Assembly (NCBI GenBank): GCA_963680875.1
Contig: OY804590.1
Location: 25,420,640-25,484,639, forward strand
Length of the DNA: 64,000 nucleotides
Source: Bathymodiolus brooksi
Lineage: Eukaryota > Mollusca > Bivalvia > Mytilida > Modiolidae
Direction: 5' to 3'
In this document: positions 24,034 through 35,329 of the stretch, one piece after another
Layout: the number at the start of each line of letters is the position of its first letter
Position numbering within the stretch: position 1 is the stretch's first letter
The notes under the pieces: model-generated
Databases searched by the model: none
The model's input: the letters and a program-made list of their open reading frames with translations, nothing else
What the model was told of the DNA's origin: nothing
Made by a program: the position numbers and the translations under genes

Positions 24034-27000
24034 AAAGATTGTAAAGATGGCGACGGGACTAGACGGGAGTTTGTTTACTCTAACAACAACTTTAATTGTA
24101 GCTCGCATCCTTGCATTTCCAACGCAATTAGATCTCCCAGACAACGAATACATGATAGAAGATCTCGGATTATACTCGGGAACGAAACCAAAACCATCTT
24201 GCTATGACTTTTCACTAGATTTATTATACCCGAGGATCGTCTCAGAAAAGATCCGATATTATACAAATAGACGTTACTACAAATACTTATCAAACCAAAA
24301 TACAACAACATATATATCAATAATTAGAATTATTTTGCTATCACGAGACATTTCAACTAATACTGGTCCAGTAAAATATCATAGTGGGAAATGTTCCAAA
24401 CCAGTAAAACGAAATCAACGTCGAATTTATTGTGAAAACTGTACATATTGGTATCACATTAAAGGTATTGACCTACCGATAGACGAATACCAACGCTTAT
24501 CAACATCATCTGAAAGTTGGTACTGTGCAAACTGTATTTTGCCTATTTTTAGCAACTCCTTTTTAATATTGAAAATGTAGAGGCTAAATCAAACGCACCC
24601 TATGTTACTTCCGGTGGAAATGTAAGCAAACACACATTTAAAGACCTTAGAGATGTCCAGAGATCTTATCCCAAACAATTCATGGCAGCACACCTGAACA
24701 TCAATAGCCTTCGGTACAAATTTGACGAAATAAAAGAGGTACTAACTGACAACATTGTAGATTTATTAATTATTTCTGAAACGAAACTTGATAAATCTTT
24801 TAATGACAATCTGTTCAGTGTAGATGGGTACAAAGTGCAACATAGGAACAGGAACCAGTACCGCGGGGGCCTACTTACCTTTATCAGATCTGACTTTCTA
24901 TCCAGCACAAAAAAATCTTTAGAGAGTGAAACAATTGAAACTCTGTGTCATGAAGTATATTCAAGTGGCAGAAAGTGGTTGATTGCTGGGGCATATAAAC
25001 CCCCTTCTATGTCAAACTTTTAATTTACTGAATATTTCTCCAGATTTGCTGATTGATCTTTAATACATTATGAACATATGTTATTATTTGGTGACCTGAA
25101 TTTTGACATGCTCCATTCAGATAAAAGTGCTACCTTGAATGATTTCTGTGATATTTTCAATCTATCACAACTTGTTAATGGTCCAACCTGTTTCAAAAAG
25201 GGCTGTATCCCATCACTAGTAGATGTAATAATGACAAACAAGAAATAATTATGTTTTAAGTCACAAAATGTGTCAGTGACTGCCATAACATTATAAGTAC
25301 TGTTATCAAAGGTGAAGTTCTTCACGAACCAAAACAGCTCAGGTATTATAGAAGTTACAAGATTTTTGATATTGAAAATTTCAATGATGATATAGAACAA
25401 ATTAAGTTCAATCAAACATGTCATGAAGTAGATTCTGTTTATAATGAATATGAAAAGATTTTATCAATGTTCTATACAAGCATGCTCCAATTAAATATAG
25501 ATATCAAAGAAAAAAAACTATTACCATGTATGAATCAGGAGCTCAGAAGAGCTGTATACAGAAAACAAATGCTATATTCTCAATTTACAAAATGTCAGGG
25601 TAACAAAAATTGGGAAAATTCAGAAAGCAAAGAAATTTTGTAACCAAATTGGAAAAAAAACAATGAAAACATACATTTTAGAACGTTGCTCTGGGGGAAC
25701 AAAATCGGGCGACTTTTGGAAAACTATTAAGCCATTCTTTTCGAAAAAGGGGTTCAGTGGAGAACACAAAATTGTGCTTAATGAATCTGACAAGATTATA
25801 AATGATCAAAAAGAAGTAGCCAATCACTTTAATATTTTTTTCTCTACTGTAGCTGAGAATATAGGAAAAGATACTGTTTACGACCCTTCTGATCATCCAA
25901 GTTTAGTAGAAATAAAGAAACAAAATGATTGCACAAACAAATTTGTTTTTGAAAAGGTATCAACAGATAAAGTTGAAAAGATTATAAATAATATCAACAT
26001 CAAAAAAGCAACAGGTGCTGATGGTATACCTGCAAAAATAATAAAATGTAGTAAATCTATTATTGCACCTCAGATTACAAGTATTTAAAATATGTCAATA
26101 GATCAGAGTGTTTTTCCGGATAAATTAAAGAAAGTACAAGTAACACCTTTATATAAAAAGAATGATCCACTTTTGAAGACTAACTACAGACCCTTAAGTG
26201 TACTATTTATTTTTTCAAAGATTTTTGAGAAAATTTTAGAACAGCTATTGTCTGATTTCTTTGAAAATATTTGTAATCCTTATTTATGTGCTTTTAGAAG
26301 AGGTCCTGGATGTCAGACAACCCTACTTAGGTTATTATAGGACTGGCGGAATGCCCTTGACAAAAATCAGTATGTTGTCGCAGTCCTAACGGGTCTTTCC
26401 AAAGCATTTGATTGCCTACTCCAAGATATTTTATTTGATAAACTTTCGGCCTATGATATGTCCACTGATTCTGTATCCCTTCTTGATTCCTACTTATCAA
26501 ATAGGAAACAACCAATTAAAATTAATAGTATTCTGTGCAGTTGGTCTGACATCCCAAAAGGTGTACCCCATGTGTCAATCTAGGACCCTCTACTTTTTAA
26601 TGTCTTTATTAATGATATTTTTTATTTTGTTGAAAAGAGTACTTTATATAATTATGCGAATGACAATACTTTGTCTTATGGTCATCCTGATTTTAATGTA
26701 CTTACCTCAGTTTTAGAATCAGAGTCAAATGTTCTTATTAATTGGCTTAAAGTAAACAAAATGCAGGCTAATCCAGATAAATTTCAGGTACTTGCGGTTG
26801 GGAAGAAGACTTTTGACAAAAACATGAAGATTTGTATACAGAATTCTACACTTTCATGTGAAGAAACAGTAAAACTTTTAGGAATTGAAATAGATTATCA
26901 ATTAAATTTTGACATTCATATCAGTTCAATCTGTAGGAAGGCATCACAGCAACTGAATATACTTAAGCGTTTGGGCCGATATTTAGACAGAGGAAGCAAA

Positions 27001-27790
27001 TTAACTATATTCCACACTTTCATTCTCAGCAACTTTAACTTCTGCCCTTTGGCTTGCCATTTTTGTACCGATAAAAATTCTAAAATAAATAGAGAAAGTG
27101 CAGGAAAGAGCACTTCGCTTTGTATGCGATGACTACATCAGTTCATGTATCAAACTTCTTGAAAAAGCTCTAGTGCCCTCCTTACAGATCAGACGTATTA
27201 GGACAATGGCCTTGGAGACATATAAAATCGTTAACAAATTAGCTGCTGTATGCCTTCATGATTTAGTTAATGTGAAGAATTCTAAATATGCTTTCAGGTA
27301 TTCGAACATATTAGATGTACTTCAAGTTAGAACTACAAGGTATGGCAAAAAATCATTCATGTTTGTAGCTGCAACTCTGTGGAACGACCTTCCGAACCAT
27401 TTCAGAACTGAAAACAGTTTCAACCACTTTAAAAATTTGATTCTGTCCTGGAATGGCTCAGTATGTCGTTGTTCTGCATGCAGATAACATATTCAGCTTT
27501 CTGTTTTATTTCTAGTGCTGCTTTTTCCAAGTTTTAATGCTGCTTAGTTATTTTATGTTTGCTTGATATTGCTTCAGCATGTTTAGTATGTCCTTTATTT
27601 TTGTGCTTTTTATGTTGCATTTGCTAACTGTATGTGCTTTATATGTGTGTTTATGCGATTATGTTAATATTTGTATGTATCTTGTGCTACTATGTATATT
27701 CGGTAATAAGCTCCTGAGAGCTTGTGTTTATTGTTATACAACAACCGAATTCAAATAAAGTGTTCTTATTCTTATCTTATCTTATCTTAT
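24034..27790 (+). mobile_element. CR1-like LINE in unit 5, decayed, catalytic motif changed
   Basis: The 5' half carries the unit-4 variants (PHD frame 24029-24580, endonuclease part 24682-25023), while the 3' half resembles units 1 and 2. RT fragments are at 25663-26088, 26092-26340 and 26671-27132; the C-terminal part is at 27098-27487. The RT motif C reads YAND near 26655, so a catalytic aspartate is lost, and a private stop precedes it near 26580. Confidence 0.88.
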
Positions 27791-28005
27791 AAAATGCAAA
27801 AATAACATGCATAAAGCTGAAGAGCTAAAGCTGAACACATTTTTTTTAAATCTTTGAAATATTTTTTTTTATTAAAAGTCATCAACCTTAACCAAGTTTC
27901 CACACAAATCCCCAGAACAACAAAATAAACATCCCCTAAGATTTCATATGGGGCTGGGTGAGTGATTATTGTTAAACACCAAATGAGCAGTTTGTTAGCT
28001 ACATC

Positions 28006-28225
28006 ATGGGGAGAACAAGATGCATTTGTTATCAAGGGGAGAACAAGATACATATTTTATCATGGGGAGAACAAGATACATTTGTTATCATGGGGAGAAC
28101 AAGATACATTTGCTATCATGGGGAGAACAAGATACATTTGCTATCATGGGGAGAACAAGATACATTTGTTATCGTGGGGAGAACAAGATACATTTATTAT
28201 CATGGGGAGAACAAGATGCATTTGA
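28006..28225. repeat. 28-bp minisatellite, eight copies (unit 5)
   Basis: Eight copies are present. The seventh has GTGGGGAG as in units 1 and 2, not GTGAGGAG, which agrees with the mosaic origin of the 3' half of unit 5. Confidence 0.95.
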
Positions 28226-29232
28226 TGAGATGATAATGATGTCTGCTTTGTTCTTGACCAACACTCTGAGTTGGATTTTAATAGTGCTAGCTCAGTGAAA
28301 CAAGAGTCTGTCGTAAAATGTCGTTTCACTCAGACACATTATTCTTCTTCAGAGCCAACAAGTCTTTACCTTTACTCCTTAGTGCTGCTTAGCAGAGAAG
28401 CAATAAATACCAATGTTATAGTCTTTGGTTTGACCTGACCGGGTCTCGAACCCAGATCTACCAGATCTACAACATAGAGAGCCATTATACCCCCTGTGGT
28501 TAAATTTTATATTGGTGAGCTAAACACAAGTGAAAACTAACATATATATTAACATTTTTATTTTTTATTTTACTTAATTATCAAAAATAAATATGTCAAA
28601 ATATATTGTAACATAGTCATAAATTTTACAATAAACAACCATTAACAATAGGGTAGTATTATGCACAATACCTCACCTCAAATTGACTAGTCAAGGATAA
28701 AATTATATCTCAGAAAATTATTGCTTATATAAACTGACTGATGGAGAAAATGATATGTATTTTAAACAAATATTCTACATACCTCAAAAACATGTCTGAA
28801 TGAAAAAAAAAGATATCAATAAAAAAACTTCCACATACCCTCAATTGACTGATAGACAAAATTATATTTATAAAAGGTTTGGCTCAACCCAATTGACTAG
28901 TAATGGATAACATTTTATCCAAAAAAAGTCTCACTTATCCAAACTGACTGGTGGATCAAATGGTATTTATAAAAACATACCCCTGAAGAAAAAAAAAGAT
29001 ATTTATTAAAAGTTTGTTCACCCAAATTGACTGATTTGTAAAATGATATACATTAAAAATCCAGATCGATATTTGATCTTTTTAAGTTCAGTCAATAATA
29101 ATTAATAATTGTTTTAAAAGGACAGGTGCCACTAGTGGAACAGGAATTTCTTAACATTCTGGAGCACCTGAGTTCTCCTCCGTTTTTTAGTAGGATGCAT
29201 GCTGTCAATCTTTAGTTTTCTGTGTAGTGTTT

Positions 29233-29890
29233 AGCAGATCATTGTTTGTCTTTTTTCATTTTGCTATTACATTGTGCTTCCTTCAAATTATGACTTCTGA
29301 TTATCCCAATGGTATCGTCAAACTGTTTTTTTTTACATATTCAACAATACTTGTGAATAATGAATTGGTAATCCCAGCTATGGGTTAAATAGTTCCACTG
29401 TTTTGTGGATGGAGAGGGAAACTCCATTATCAAATCTCCGCTGCCGTGAGGCATACCCATTTGTGGGAAAGGCTTCGGGAGAAAACCCTAAGGATTAATC
29501 CAGTTTGGGACCTGTAAAGTCCCTCCAGTGCTTCCAGGAAAGGTCTTATACCAGAAGCTAATGGAGAGGTAACCCTAACAGAAACCCTCAGTGCTGAAGT
29601 CGGAGGTGCTGGACCGTAATTGGCACACTCTAACAGATTACAACACTACGCATTTACAGCCATTATGACACATGACACACCTGAATTGGTAAGACTTGTA
29701 TTTCTATATCCCTTCGTTACAATCAAAGCTTACAAAATGCAACTAGAAATTACTTTGAACACAATAAAGTTATTACAAACTCACAACCATGACATGAAAT
29801 ATGATTACCATTGAACATTCAAGAATAACATGCATAAAGCTGAAGAGCTAAAGCTGAACACAATTTGTTGAATCTTTGAAATATTTTTTT
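29233..29890 (+). repeat. Array unit 6, partial, without the LINE
   Basis: The segment matches the pre-LINE part of the other units up to the sequence ATTACCATTGA near 29815. After about nine bases it continues directly with the sequence found after the LINE 3' end in the other units (AATAACATGCATAAAGCTG). Similarity ends soon after 29890. The most economical reading is an empty insertion site. An internal deletion that happened to end exactly at the LINE tail is the alternative. Confidence 0.85.
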
Positions 29891-29994
29891 TTTATTAAGT
29901 TCAAATTCTATGATAAATATATATACATATACTATAAAATGTTTGTGAAACTCTTTGAAATGTATCACCACTAACGTAACAAATTCAAATCCAC

Positions 29995-30168
29995 CTCAGG
30001 CGAGGTGTACTCGACAACATTATGTGATAAAGTTTGTCAGTGACTTGCGACAGGTCGGTGGTTTTCTCCAGTACATGTACTTCGTTTTCCTCCAACAATA
30101 AAACTGACCGCCACAGTATAATCAAAATATTGCTGAATGTGGCATTAAACACCATAACCCTAACCCTC
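29995..30168 (+). mobile_element. SINE, 5'-truncated, with CCCTAA tail
   Basis: It shares with the SINEs at 35070 and 39321 the segments ACAACATTATGTGATAAAG, TTTGTCAGTGACTTGCG and the 3' core AATATTGCTGAATGTGGC followed by TTAAACACC. It ends ATAACCCTAACCCT, a tail of telomere-like repeats. The tRNA-like head is missing. Confidence 0.7.
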
Positions 30169-30261
30169 TTAGAAATGCAAGATACTTAGTACTCAGCTGG
30201 TTACAGACACATTAGCACAATACAATTATAACAATACACTCAAGGATCAATATTAACCATT

Positions 30262-30542
30262 GACTTGATTTGATTGATTTGATTTATTGTGTTTAAAGCC
30301 ACTTTCAGCAATATTTCAGCTATATCATGGCGACTAGTGTAAGTGGTGGAAGAAGCCGGAGTACCCGGAGAGAATCATCGACCCTGGGCAAGCAACTTGT
30401 AAACTTTACACTTACGGCTGCGATTCGAGTGCACCTTTTGTTGTAATTTACAAAGCTGGGCGCGATACCACGCCGTACTGGTGATAGGCTTGTATGAGCT
30501 GTTAGATCCAACTACCTAACTCATTGAGCCATCCGGTTGGTC
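30262..30542 (-). mobile_element. tRNA-derived SINE
   Basis: On the minus strand the head near 30540 reads GGATGGCTCAATGAGTTAGG (A-box-like) and then GGTATCGCGCCCAG (decayed B box). The body includes CCGGGTACTCCGGCTTC, and the 3' core (ATATAGCTGAAATATTGCTG, then GTGGCTTTAAACAC) is followed by a CAAAT-type tail near 30270. A second copy of the family is at 34316-34592. Confidence 0.75.
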
Positions 30543-30662
30543 TAGTGTAAGGCGGACCTTGTCATCTTCTCATTGAAAATTTACTTGTTCTCGCCATGAT
30601 ATAGCTGAAAATTGCTGAGTTGGCGTTAAACAACAATCACTCACTCACTCACTCACTCACTC
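30543..30662 (+). mobile_element. SINE 3' fragment with ACTC tail
   Basis: A 5'-truncated plus-strand piece carries CGCCATGATATAGCTG and GGCGTTAAACAACAATC, ending in about six ACTC repeats. It abuts the minus-strand SINE tail to head, so the two related 3' cores form inverted repeats about 260 bases apart. The sequence near 30590 (TTGTTCTCGCCATGATATAG) corresponds to the ancestor of the array minisatellite. Confidence 0.7.
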
Positions 30663-31080
30663 GCTTACTTTAACCAACATGTTTTTTGCTTGTTTTTTAA
30701 TTCTGGGAAAAACATATATTCAAATGGAAGCACACTTAAACAAATTACTAAAATAAATTGATTTTAAAGCAAACTTTGAGATACATTTGTTGTGTCTTAA
30801 ACAAACATGTCTACAAACCATGCTACTTGGGTAAAATGTCAGTTTCTCTCATGTTCAATTACAGCTTCTTAAGATTTTAAACGTGATATGTACTTTATGC
30901 TAGGACAGTACATCTCCGTTACGAAAGGAGTTTTATTAATGCAAAGAAAATAGTACAGACACTTATATAAGTTCAGTATTTAGCTAGACTTTGAAATCTT
31001 CAGGACAATTGCCAGTTTAATCAAAATGTATGTAGGACATTCTTTAATAATTATTTCGACGTTGTTTTTCTGTTTTCCTT
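30663..31080. other. No recognised feature
   Basis: This is AT-rich sequence in which I see no ORF, RNA gene or repeat of note. Confidence 0.5.
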
Positions 31081-31360
31081 CTACGCATATTTTTTTTCTA
31101 ACTTTTGCAACTCATTTCTTTCCTTAGTCATAGCCCGACTTCTCCGTTTTCTTTCTCTTGCATTTGTCTTTCTTTCTGCTTCCGCTTTTATAAATTTTGT
31201 TGTATTTTCCCTCTGCTTTCTTTTCCGAACCGCGGAGAGAGACTGTGACAATTCTCTTGATTCTTGATTCTTCGTTTTTTCTGTTTCCATTTTTGTTGTC
31301 TCTCTCGTCGTTTTGCATCTCTAATTTGTTGAATCTTAGAATAAACTGGCATACCTGCAA
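31081..31360 (-). other. Lys/Arg-rich short ORFs, possible relic or exon
   Basis: Three overlapping minus-strand frames between 31360 and 31081 encode strongly basic peptides, one with RKRKQRENTTKFIKAEAER. A possible splice acceptor TTTGCAG|G lies just upstream, near 31360. The composition could come from a purine-rich strand alone. I recognise no family. It may be an exon, a transposon relic or chance. Confidence 0.2.
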
Positions 31361-31950
31361 ATTATAATAACCAAATTATAGGAAATTAAATTTTGTTTGT
31401 TGCAATTCGTTATAATTCTTTACTGTCATTTTTCATTTTGTCGTTCCACTTTTCACGATAATTTACATTTGCTTTAATTTTAAAAAGACACATACTTCAA
31501 AGAATCTTCGCAACTAGTGTACAAAGTTATGAAACAGGAAGGACAATTTTAAATCTTCACTTCCACAGCATGATTTAGATTTTTCACTATTATTGCCAAT
31601 AGGAAAGAAATAATCAAATGAAAAAATGTCACTGCTTGCATTTAATTCTTCAAGGAAATGTCCTAAGTACAAGTATTTGTTTTGGAATGGCCTTAGTACA
31701 TTTATATTTGTTATCGTCATATATAATAAATCATAAGCTCATTTCGTCTTGTTACGAAAGTTTAGAAAAAAAAACCGTCTGCTGAAAGTTCACGAACATA
31801 TTTTTTCGGAAAATAAAAATGATGATGAGATGATAATGGGTTTTTTAAATCTTTGCTCACACTTTTCTTTTATTCAGGATTTCTAATAAGAATCCTCCTA
31901 CCCACCAAATTGAATTTAATTTTTAGCGTACTAAGAATTCTTCTTAATCG
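31361..31950. other. No recognised feature
   Basis: The sequence is AT-rich with only short chance ORFs. I see nothing recognisable. Confidence 0.5.
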
Positions 31951-31993
31951 CTTCTTCTTCTTCTTCTTCTTCTTCTTCTTCTTCTTCTTCTTC
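31951..31993 (+). repeat. CTT microsatellite
   Basis: About 14 uninterrupted CTT repeats lie here, followed by TCGTCAG. Confidence 0.97.
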
Positions 31994-32101
31994 TCGTCAG
32001 CAGAATACTCTATATTGAGTGTTGACTCTCCGCGCATGTCCCTTCTGTTCAGCTTAAAGCAAATCGTATATACAGTTAAAAACGGAATGAACGTATTTAC
32101 A

Positions 32102-32382
32102 TCTTGGATAGCACTGTTAGGGTGATGGACCCTAACCCTGTCTGGAACTGGTCAATGGTGTTGACTTGACGTAGAGTTGGTGGTATGGTGTTCCAGGTGA
32201 TGATGGTACGCGGGAAGGAAAACTATCGATATACACCAGCATTTGTATACAGTGTTCTGTAGGCTGCATTACCTCTGGTTCTGTTGTCTGATGGTGTGAG
32301 AATGTGTTCCGCATGGACATTAACTAAGTTGTAAATGAATGTTGCTCTTGCTTTGGCTCTTCGTTGTTCTAGTGACTCCCAC
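32102..32382 (-). pseudogene. LINE ORF2 C-terminal relic
   Basis: The minus strand reads WESLEQRRAKARATFIYNLV, then PSDNRTRG, then FSFPRTIITWNTIP. This is the C-terminal signature of many CR1/Jockey/RTE-like LINE polyproteins (a W..LE.RR..AR segment, then SFFPRTI..WN.LP). A TAG interrupts it just before FSFPRT. The family differs from the array LINE, whose corresponding text is FMFVAATLWNDLP. No RT core remains nearby. Confidence 0.75.
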
Positions 32383-34315
32383 TGTAATAATAATATATAT
32401 TTGCATATTTAGGTAGTGATCTATAACCAATTTTTAAAAGTACGATCAAATTAATTTATTCTAATCAACAAATGATTTTTCATAGATGATAACCTAGGAA
32501 CGACGTTTAAACGTTTGGAGACCATGTACAACTTCAAAATTGACGTTGGTGAGACAAATGAGGAGACAATCTTATTGTTGGGTGTTTCCCGTAGTTTTTC
32601 AATCATTCAAAAACTATTTTGTTCCAAGCACATTTCCGAATAAAAGAATTTCGGTTTATGTACTTAAAAAGTATGGTACTTTTATACATTCTATTTAAAC
32701 AAACAATATTTCTTAGTATGTTGGCAAAATTCACATCATAAAATTAAAAAAAAAGGAAGTGGGACATTTAGAGAGACACCATAACATTCGCTATAATATC
32801 GTTAATTTTAGCGTTATAGGTATAAAATCGAAAACTGAAGTCCTCTGTTGTGAGGAATTTACAAAAGTCAATAACATTATAAGTTAATTTACTCGAAATT
32901 CTATATTTATTCACTGGAACGATGAAATAAAAACTACAGATTCGGAACAAAACGTCATATTTTTTATAGTGTGACAGGTACGGGCAAGATGCAAATTTCA
33001 GTGTCAATTGGACCAAGTTGTCATAAAGGCACCAATTTCCCGTTCATAAGAGATACAAACATATCATTTACAGTAAATAAAGATATTTAATTTCATTCCC
33101 AATGAAATTCGTGGAAATTCCGGATATATTGTACATATCTGTGTTACAGGTGTCAATATGAAAGCTTTTTTGACACCGTGAGCAATGTGGTAGTCGTATT
33201 GTGCATTGTGGAAATATCATCCGCTCGGGGGTAGGTTTACAATTCCTCGGTATAAACAATTTCTTTACTTGTATTTGAACAATTCTGTGGCATATAGCTA
33301 ATTTGTAGACCTTTCTTGTTGTCTAAATTCTTTACAGAAATTAGACTTTGTACTGCTGTATGGTCTACAGGTATCTCAGACGAAAAAAGGTCCACTCGAT
33401 CGTTCAATGGCGCTGGTTACGTCATTTATCAACCGACGTCATAAAGCATATGCAGTTTACTTTATTTTCGTACCAAAATTATAATATTTTCCTTCGTATA
33501 TTTCCATAAATCTAGATTATGCCGCATAAAAGTGGAAGAACTGTTACCGGTCTACAGGGTCAAAATATGTAATCCTCTATTTGCTTTGCCCGACTATAGT
33601 CGGTAAATATAGGTACAAAGGATATTGATCATTATGATATTTTTTCATTGATGTAAATTCACAAAATAGTCTACTTTGTTTGGTTTTAATGGGTCAATAC
33701 TTTGTCATTTCTAACCATTCAAACAATACACAGATTGAAAATGAAAACGTCTCCAATACCATGCACAACGTCTAAGCTAATTTTTATAAACTTCTTCAGC
33801 ACAATTTAAGAAATAGGTAGACAAAGGGCAAAGTAAGAAGTAGGTAGACAAATGTTCAGAGACCTGTGTCTAGCTGAATCACTGAAGTTTACTAATAAAA
33901 TAACAACAATAAATACCACACCATACCCATAATACATACATATATGGCTACTAGTTCCCTGGCTTGACAGAAACAGTTCAATAAAAAAGTGACGCGTGTG
34001 AGCTAGTTTTATTGGCTCAAATCTCCCATCTTAGTGAAATGATACGTTCATGCAAGTGTTTTCTACTTGTGAGTTAAACACCGACCACCGCATTTAACTG
34101 GATGAGCAGTGTCGCTGTAAAGAGTCATTAATAAGTCCTTTATATGTTATCTGATATTCCCTTTCTTTTTTAAGATTTTGATTTAACATCACATGTTCAC
34201 GTTCCAACGAATTTGTCATTGCCATCTCCTAACATCCAATTGGTGCAAACTCATTTCATCCATAAACTCTATAAGAATAGACTGAATATTCCAAAGAGGT
34301 AATCAAAAGCTGTAA
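32383..34315. other. Nearly 2 kb without recognised feature
   Basis: The sequence is AT-rich. Short ORFs (82 and 63 codons) on the minus strand show no recognised motif. The section near 33290-33600 is somewhat less AT-rich, but I could not support an exon or promoter. Confidence 0.4.
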
Positions 34316-34592
34316 ATGGATTTGATTGATTCTTGGTGTTTAACGCCACTTTCAGCAGTATTTCAGCTATATCTGGGCGAACAGTTTTAGAGGTGGAAGA
34401 TGCCGGAGTACCCGGAGAGAACCACCCACCCTGGGCAAGCAAATTGTAAGCTTTATCACTTGTGGCTGGGAGTCGAGTGCACCCTTTTTGTAATTTACAA
34501 AGCTGGGCGCGAACCCACGCCGTATTGGTGATAAGCTTGTATGAGCTGTTAGATCCAACGACCTAATTCACTGAGCCATCCGGGCCACCCGC
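34316..34592 (-). mobile_element. tRNA-derived SINE
   Basis: Same family as 30262-30542 but better kept. The minus-strand head reads GGATGGCTCAGTGAATTAGG (A box) and GTGGGTTCGCGCCCAG (B box), giving an internal pol III promoter layout. The body has CTCTCCGGGTACTCCGGC, and the 3' core ends GTGGCGTTAAACACCAAG before an ATCAATC tail near 34316. Confidence 0.8.
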
Positions 34593-34599
34593 TGTCAAT

Positions 34600-34770
34600 C
34601 GAAGAAGAACAAACAATACAATGACAAAAATGAAAAGGACAAAAAGACAAACAATGGTTCATATAACACAGAAACTAGAGTGATCACTCCCACTAAAAAC
34701 CGGGATAAGCAGCTAAGTGCTCCACAACAGGCAGTTCCTGTTCCACTGGTGACACATGTGTGCTTCCGAT
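34600..34770 (-). repeat. Dispersed repeat, mollusc-type, partial
   Basis: The reverse complement contains GTGGAACAGGAACTGCC, TGTGGAGCACTTAGC and TTTTAGTGGGAGTG and then GTTTGTCTTTTTGTCC. This matches the segment at each array-unit boundary (for example 5880-6060) and the pieces at 36605-37095 and 37850-38055. No coding region is seen. Confidence 0.65.
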
Positions 34771-34834
34771 AATAAACATATATCCATCACATATTTATTA
34801 AAGGTTCTATATCTGTTTCATCAACATGCTTCGA

Positions 34835-34915
34835 ACCGCATCGGTGGTGTAATGTTTAACGTGTTCGCCTCGTGATCCCATCATCTCACTAAGAATGGAG
34901 GTTTGGGCCCCGCCA
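34835..34915 (+). mobile_element. tRNA-like SINE head fragment
   Basis: The sequence GGTGGTGTAATGTTTAACG, then GTTCGCCTCGTGATCC, resembles an A box, and GGAGGTTTGGGCCCCGCC a damaged B box. No SINE body follows that I can match. Confidence 0.4.
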
Positions 34916-35056
34916 CTTTTCATTGAAGTGCTTATAACAAGTGAGCGACAATGTATATTGGAGTGTCGATTTTGCCTCTTTCTACAATTTTTCGATGAAA
35001 TTTTTTCATTGTTCCGAAAGGTGGTAATATGTTTTTATCAATTTCATCCGCTATAT

Positions 35057-35329
35057 CCTTGTCTGTTACGGGGCCGACGTGGTCGTGATCGTATGGTAGT
35101 TGGATTTACAACTACCCGTCCAATCAGTAACGTTGGAGTTCGAACCCCGTTCATTGCGAAGTGTAATCGATACAACATTATGTGATACAGTTTGTCAGTG
35201 ACTTGCGGCAGGTCTGTTGATTTCTGTTTGTACTCCACTAATAAAACTGACAGCAACGATATAACTGATATATTGTTGAAAATGGCGTTAAACACCATAA
35301 ACCAAACCAAAGAAAACCTTGTCTGTCAC
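35057..35329 (+). mobile_element. tRNA-derived SINE with target-site duplication
   Basis: The element at 35070-35316 begins GGGGCCGACGTGGTCGTGA and has a B box GGAGTTCGAACCCCG. It continues with the family body and the 3' core ATATTGTTGAAAATGGCGTT, and ends in an AAACCAAACC-type tail. It is flanked by CCTTGTCTGTTAC (35057-35069) and CCTTGTCTGTCAC (35317-35329), a 13-bp duplication with one mismatch. Confidence 0.88.

Larger units (their letters stand above)
23454..29232 (+). repeat. Array unit 5 (mosaic)
   Basis: The LINE lies at about 24034-27790, the SINE at 27958-28500 and the minisatellite (eight copies) at 28006-28225. Diagnostic variants match unit 4 up to about 25215 and then match units 1 and 2 from about 25370, so this unit is probably a product of gene conversion or unequal crossing over. 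Confidence 0.9.
201..29890. repeat. Macrosatellite: five tandem 5.78-kb units plus a partial sixth
   Basis: The same ordered set of segments recurs head to tail at 201, 5998, 11888, 17671, 23454 and 29233 (start taken at AGCAGATCATTG). The spacings are 5797, 5890, 5783, 5783 and 5779 bp. Unit 2 is longer because of a 148-bp insertion. Each full unit contains a dispersed-repeat segment, a conserved non-coding block, a decayed CR1-like LINE, a minus-strand SINE with an internal 28-bp minisatellite, and an AT-rich tail with short sub-repeats. Units 3 and 4 look nearly identical, unit 1 is the most different, and unit 5 is mosaic. The array ends where unit 6 stops matching, near 29890. Confidence 0.95.

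Noticed and set aside
30140..30175. Telomere-like CCCTAA repeats, also near 39321 and 32115
   Set aside because: They are two or three copies at the ends of SINEs or in a LINE relic; not a telomere.
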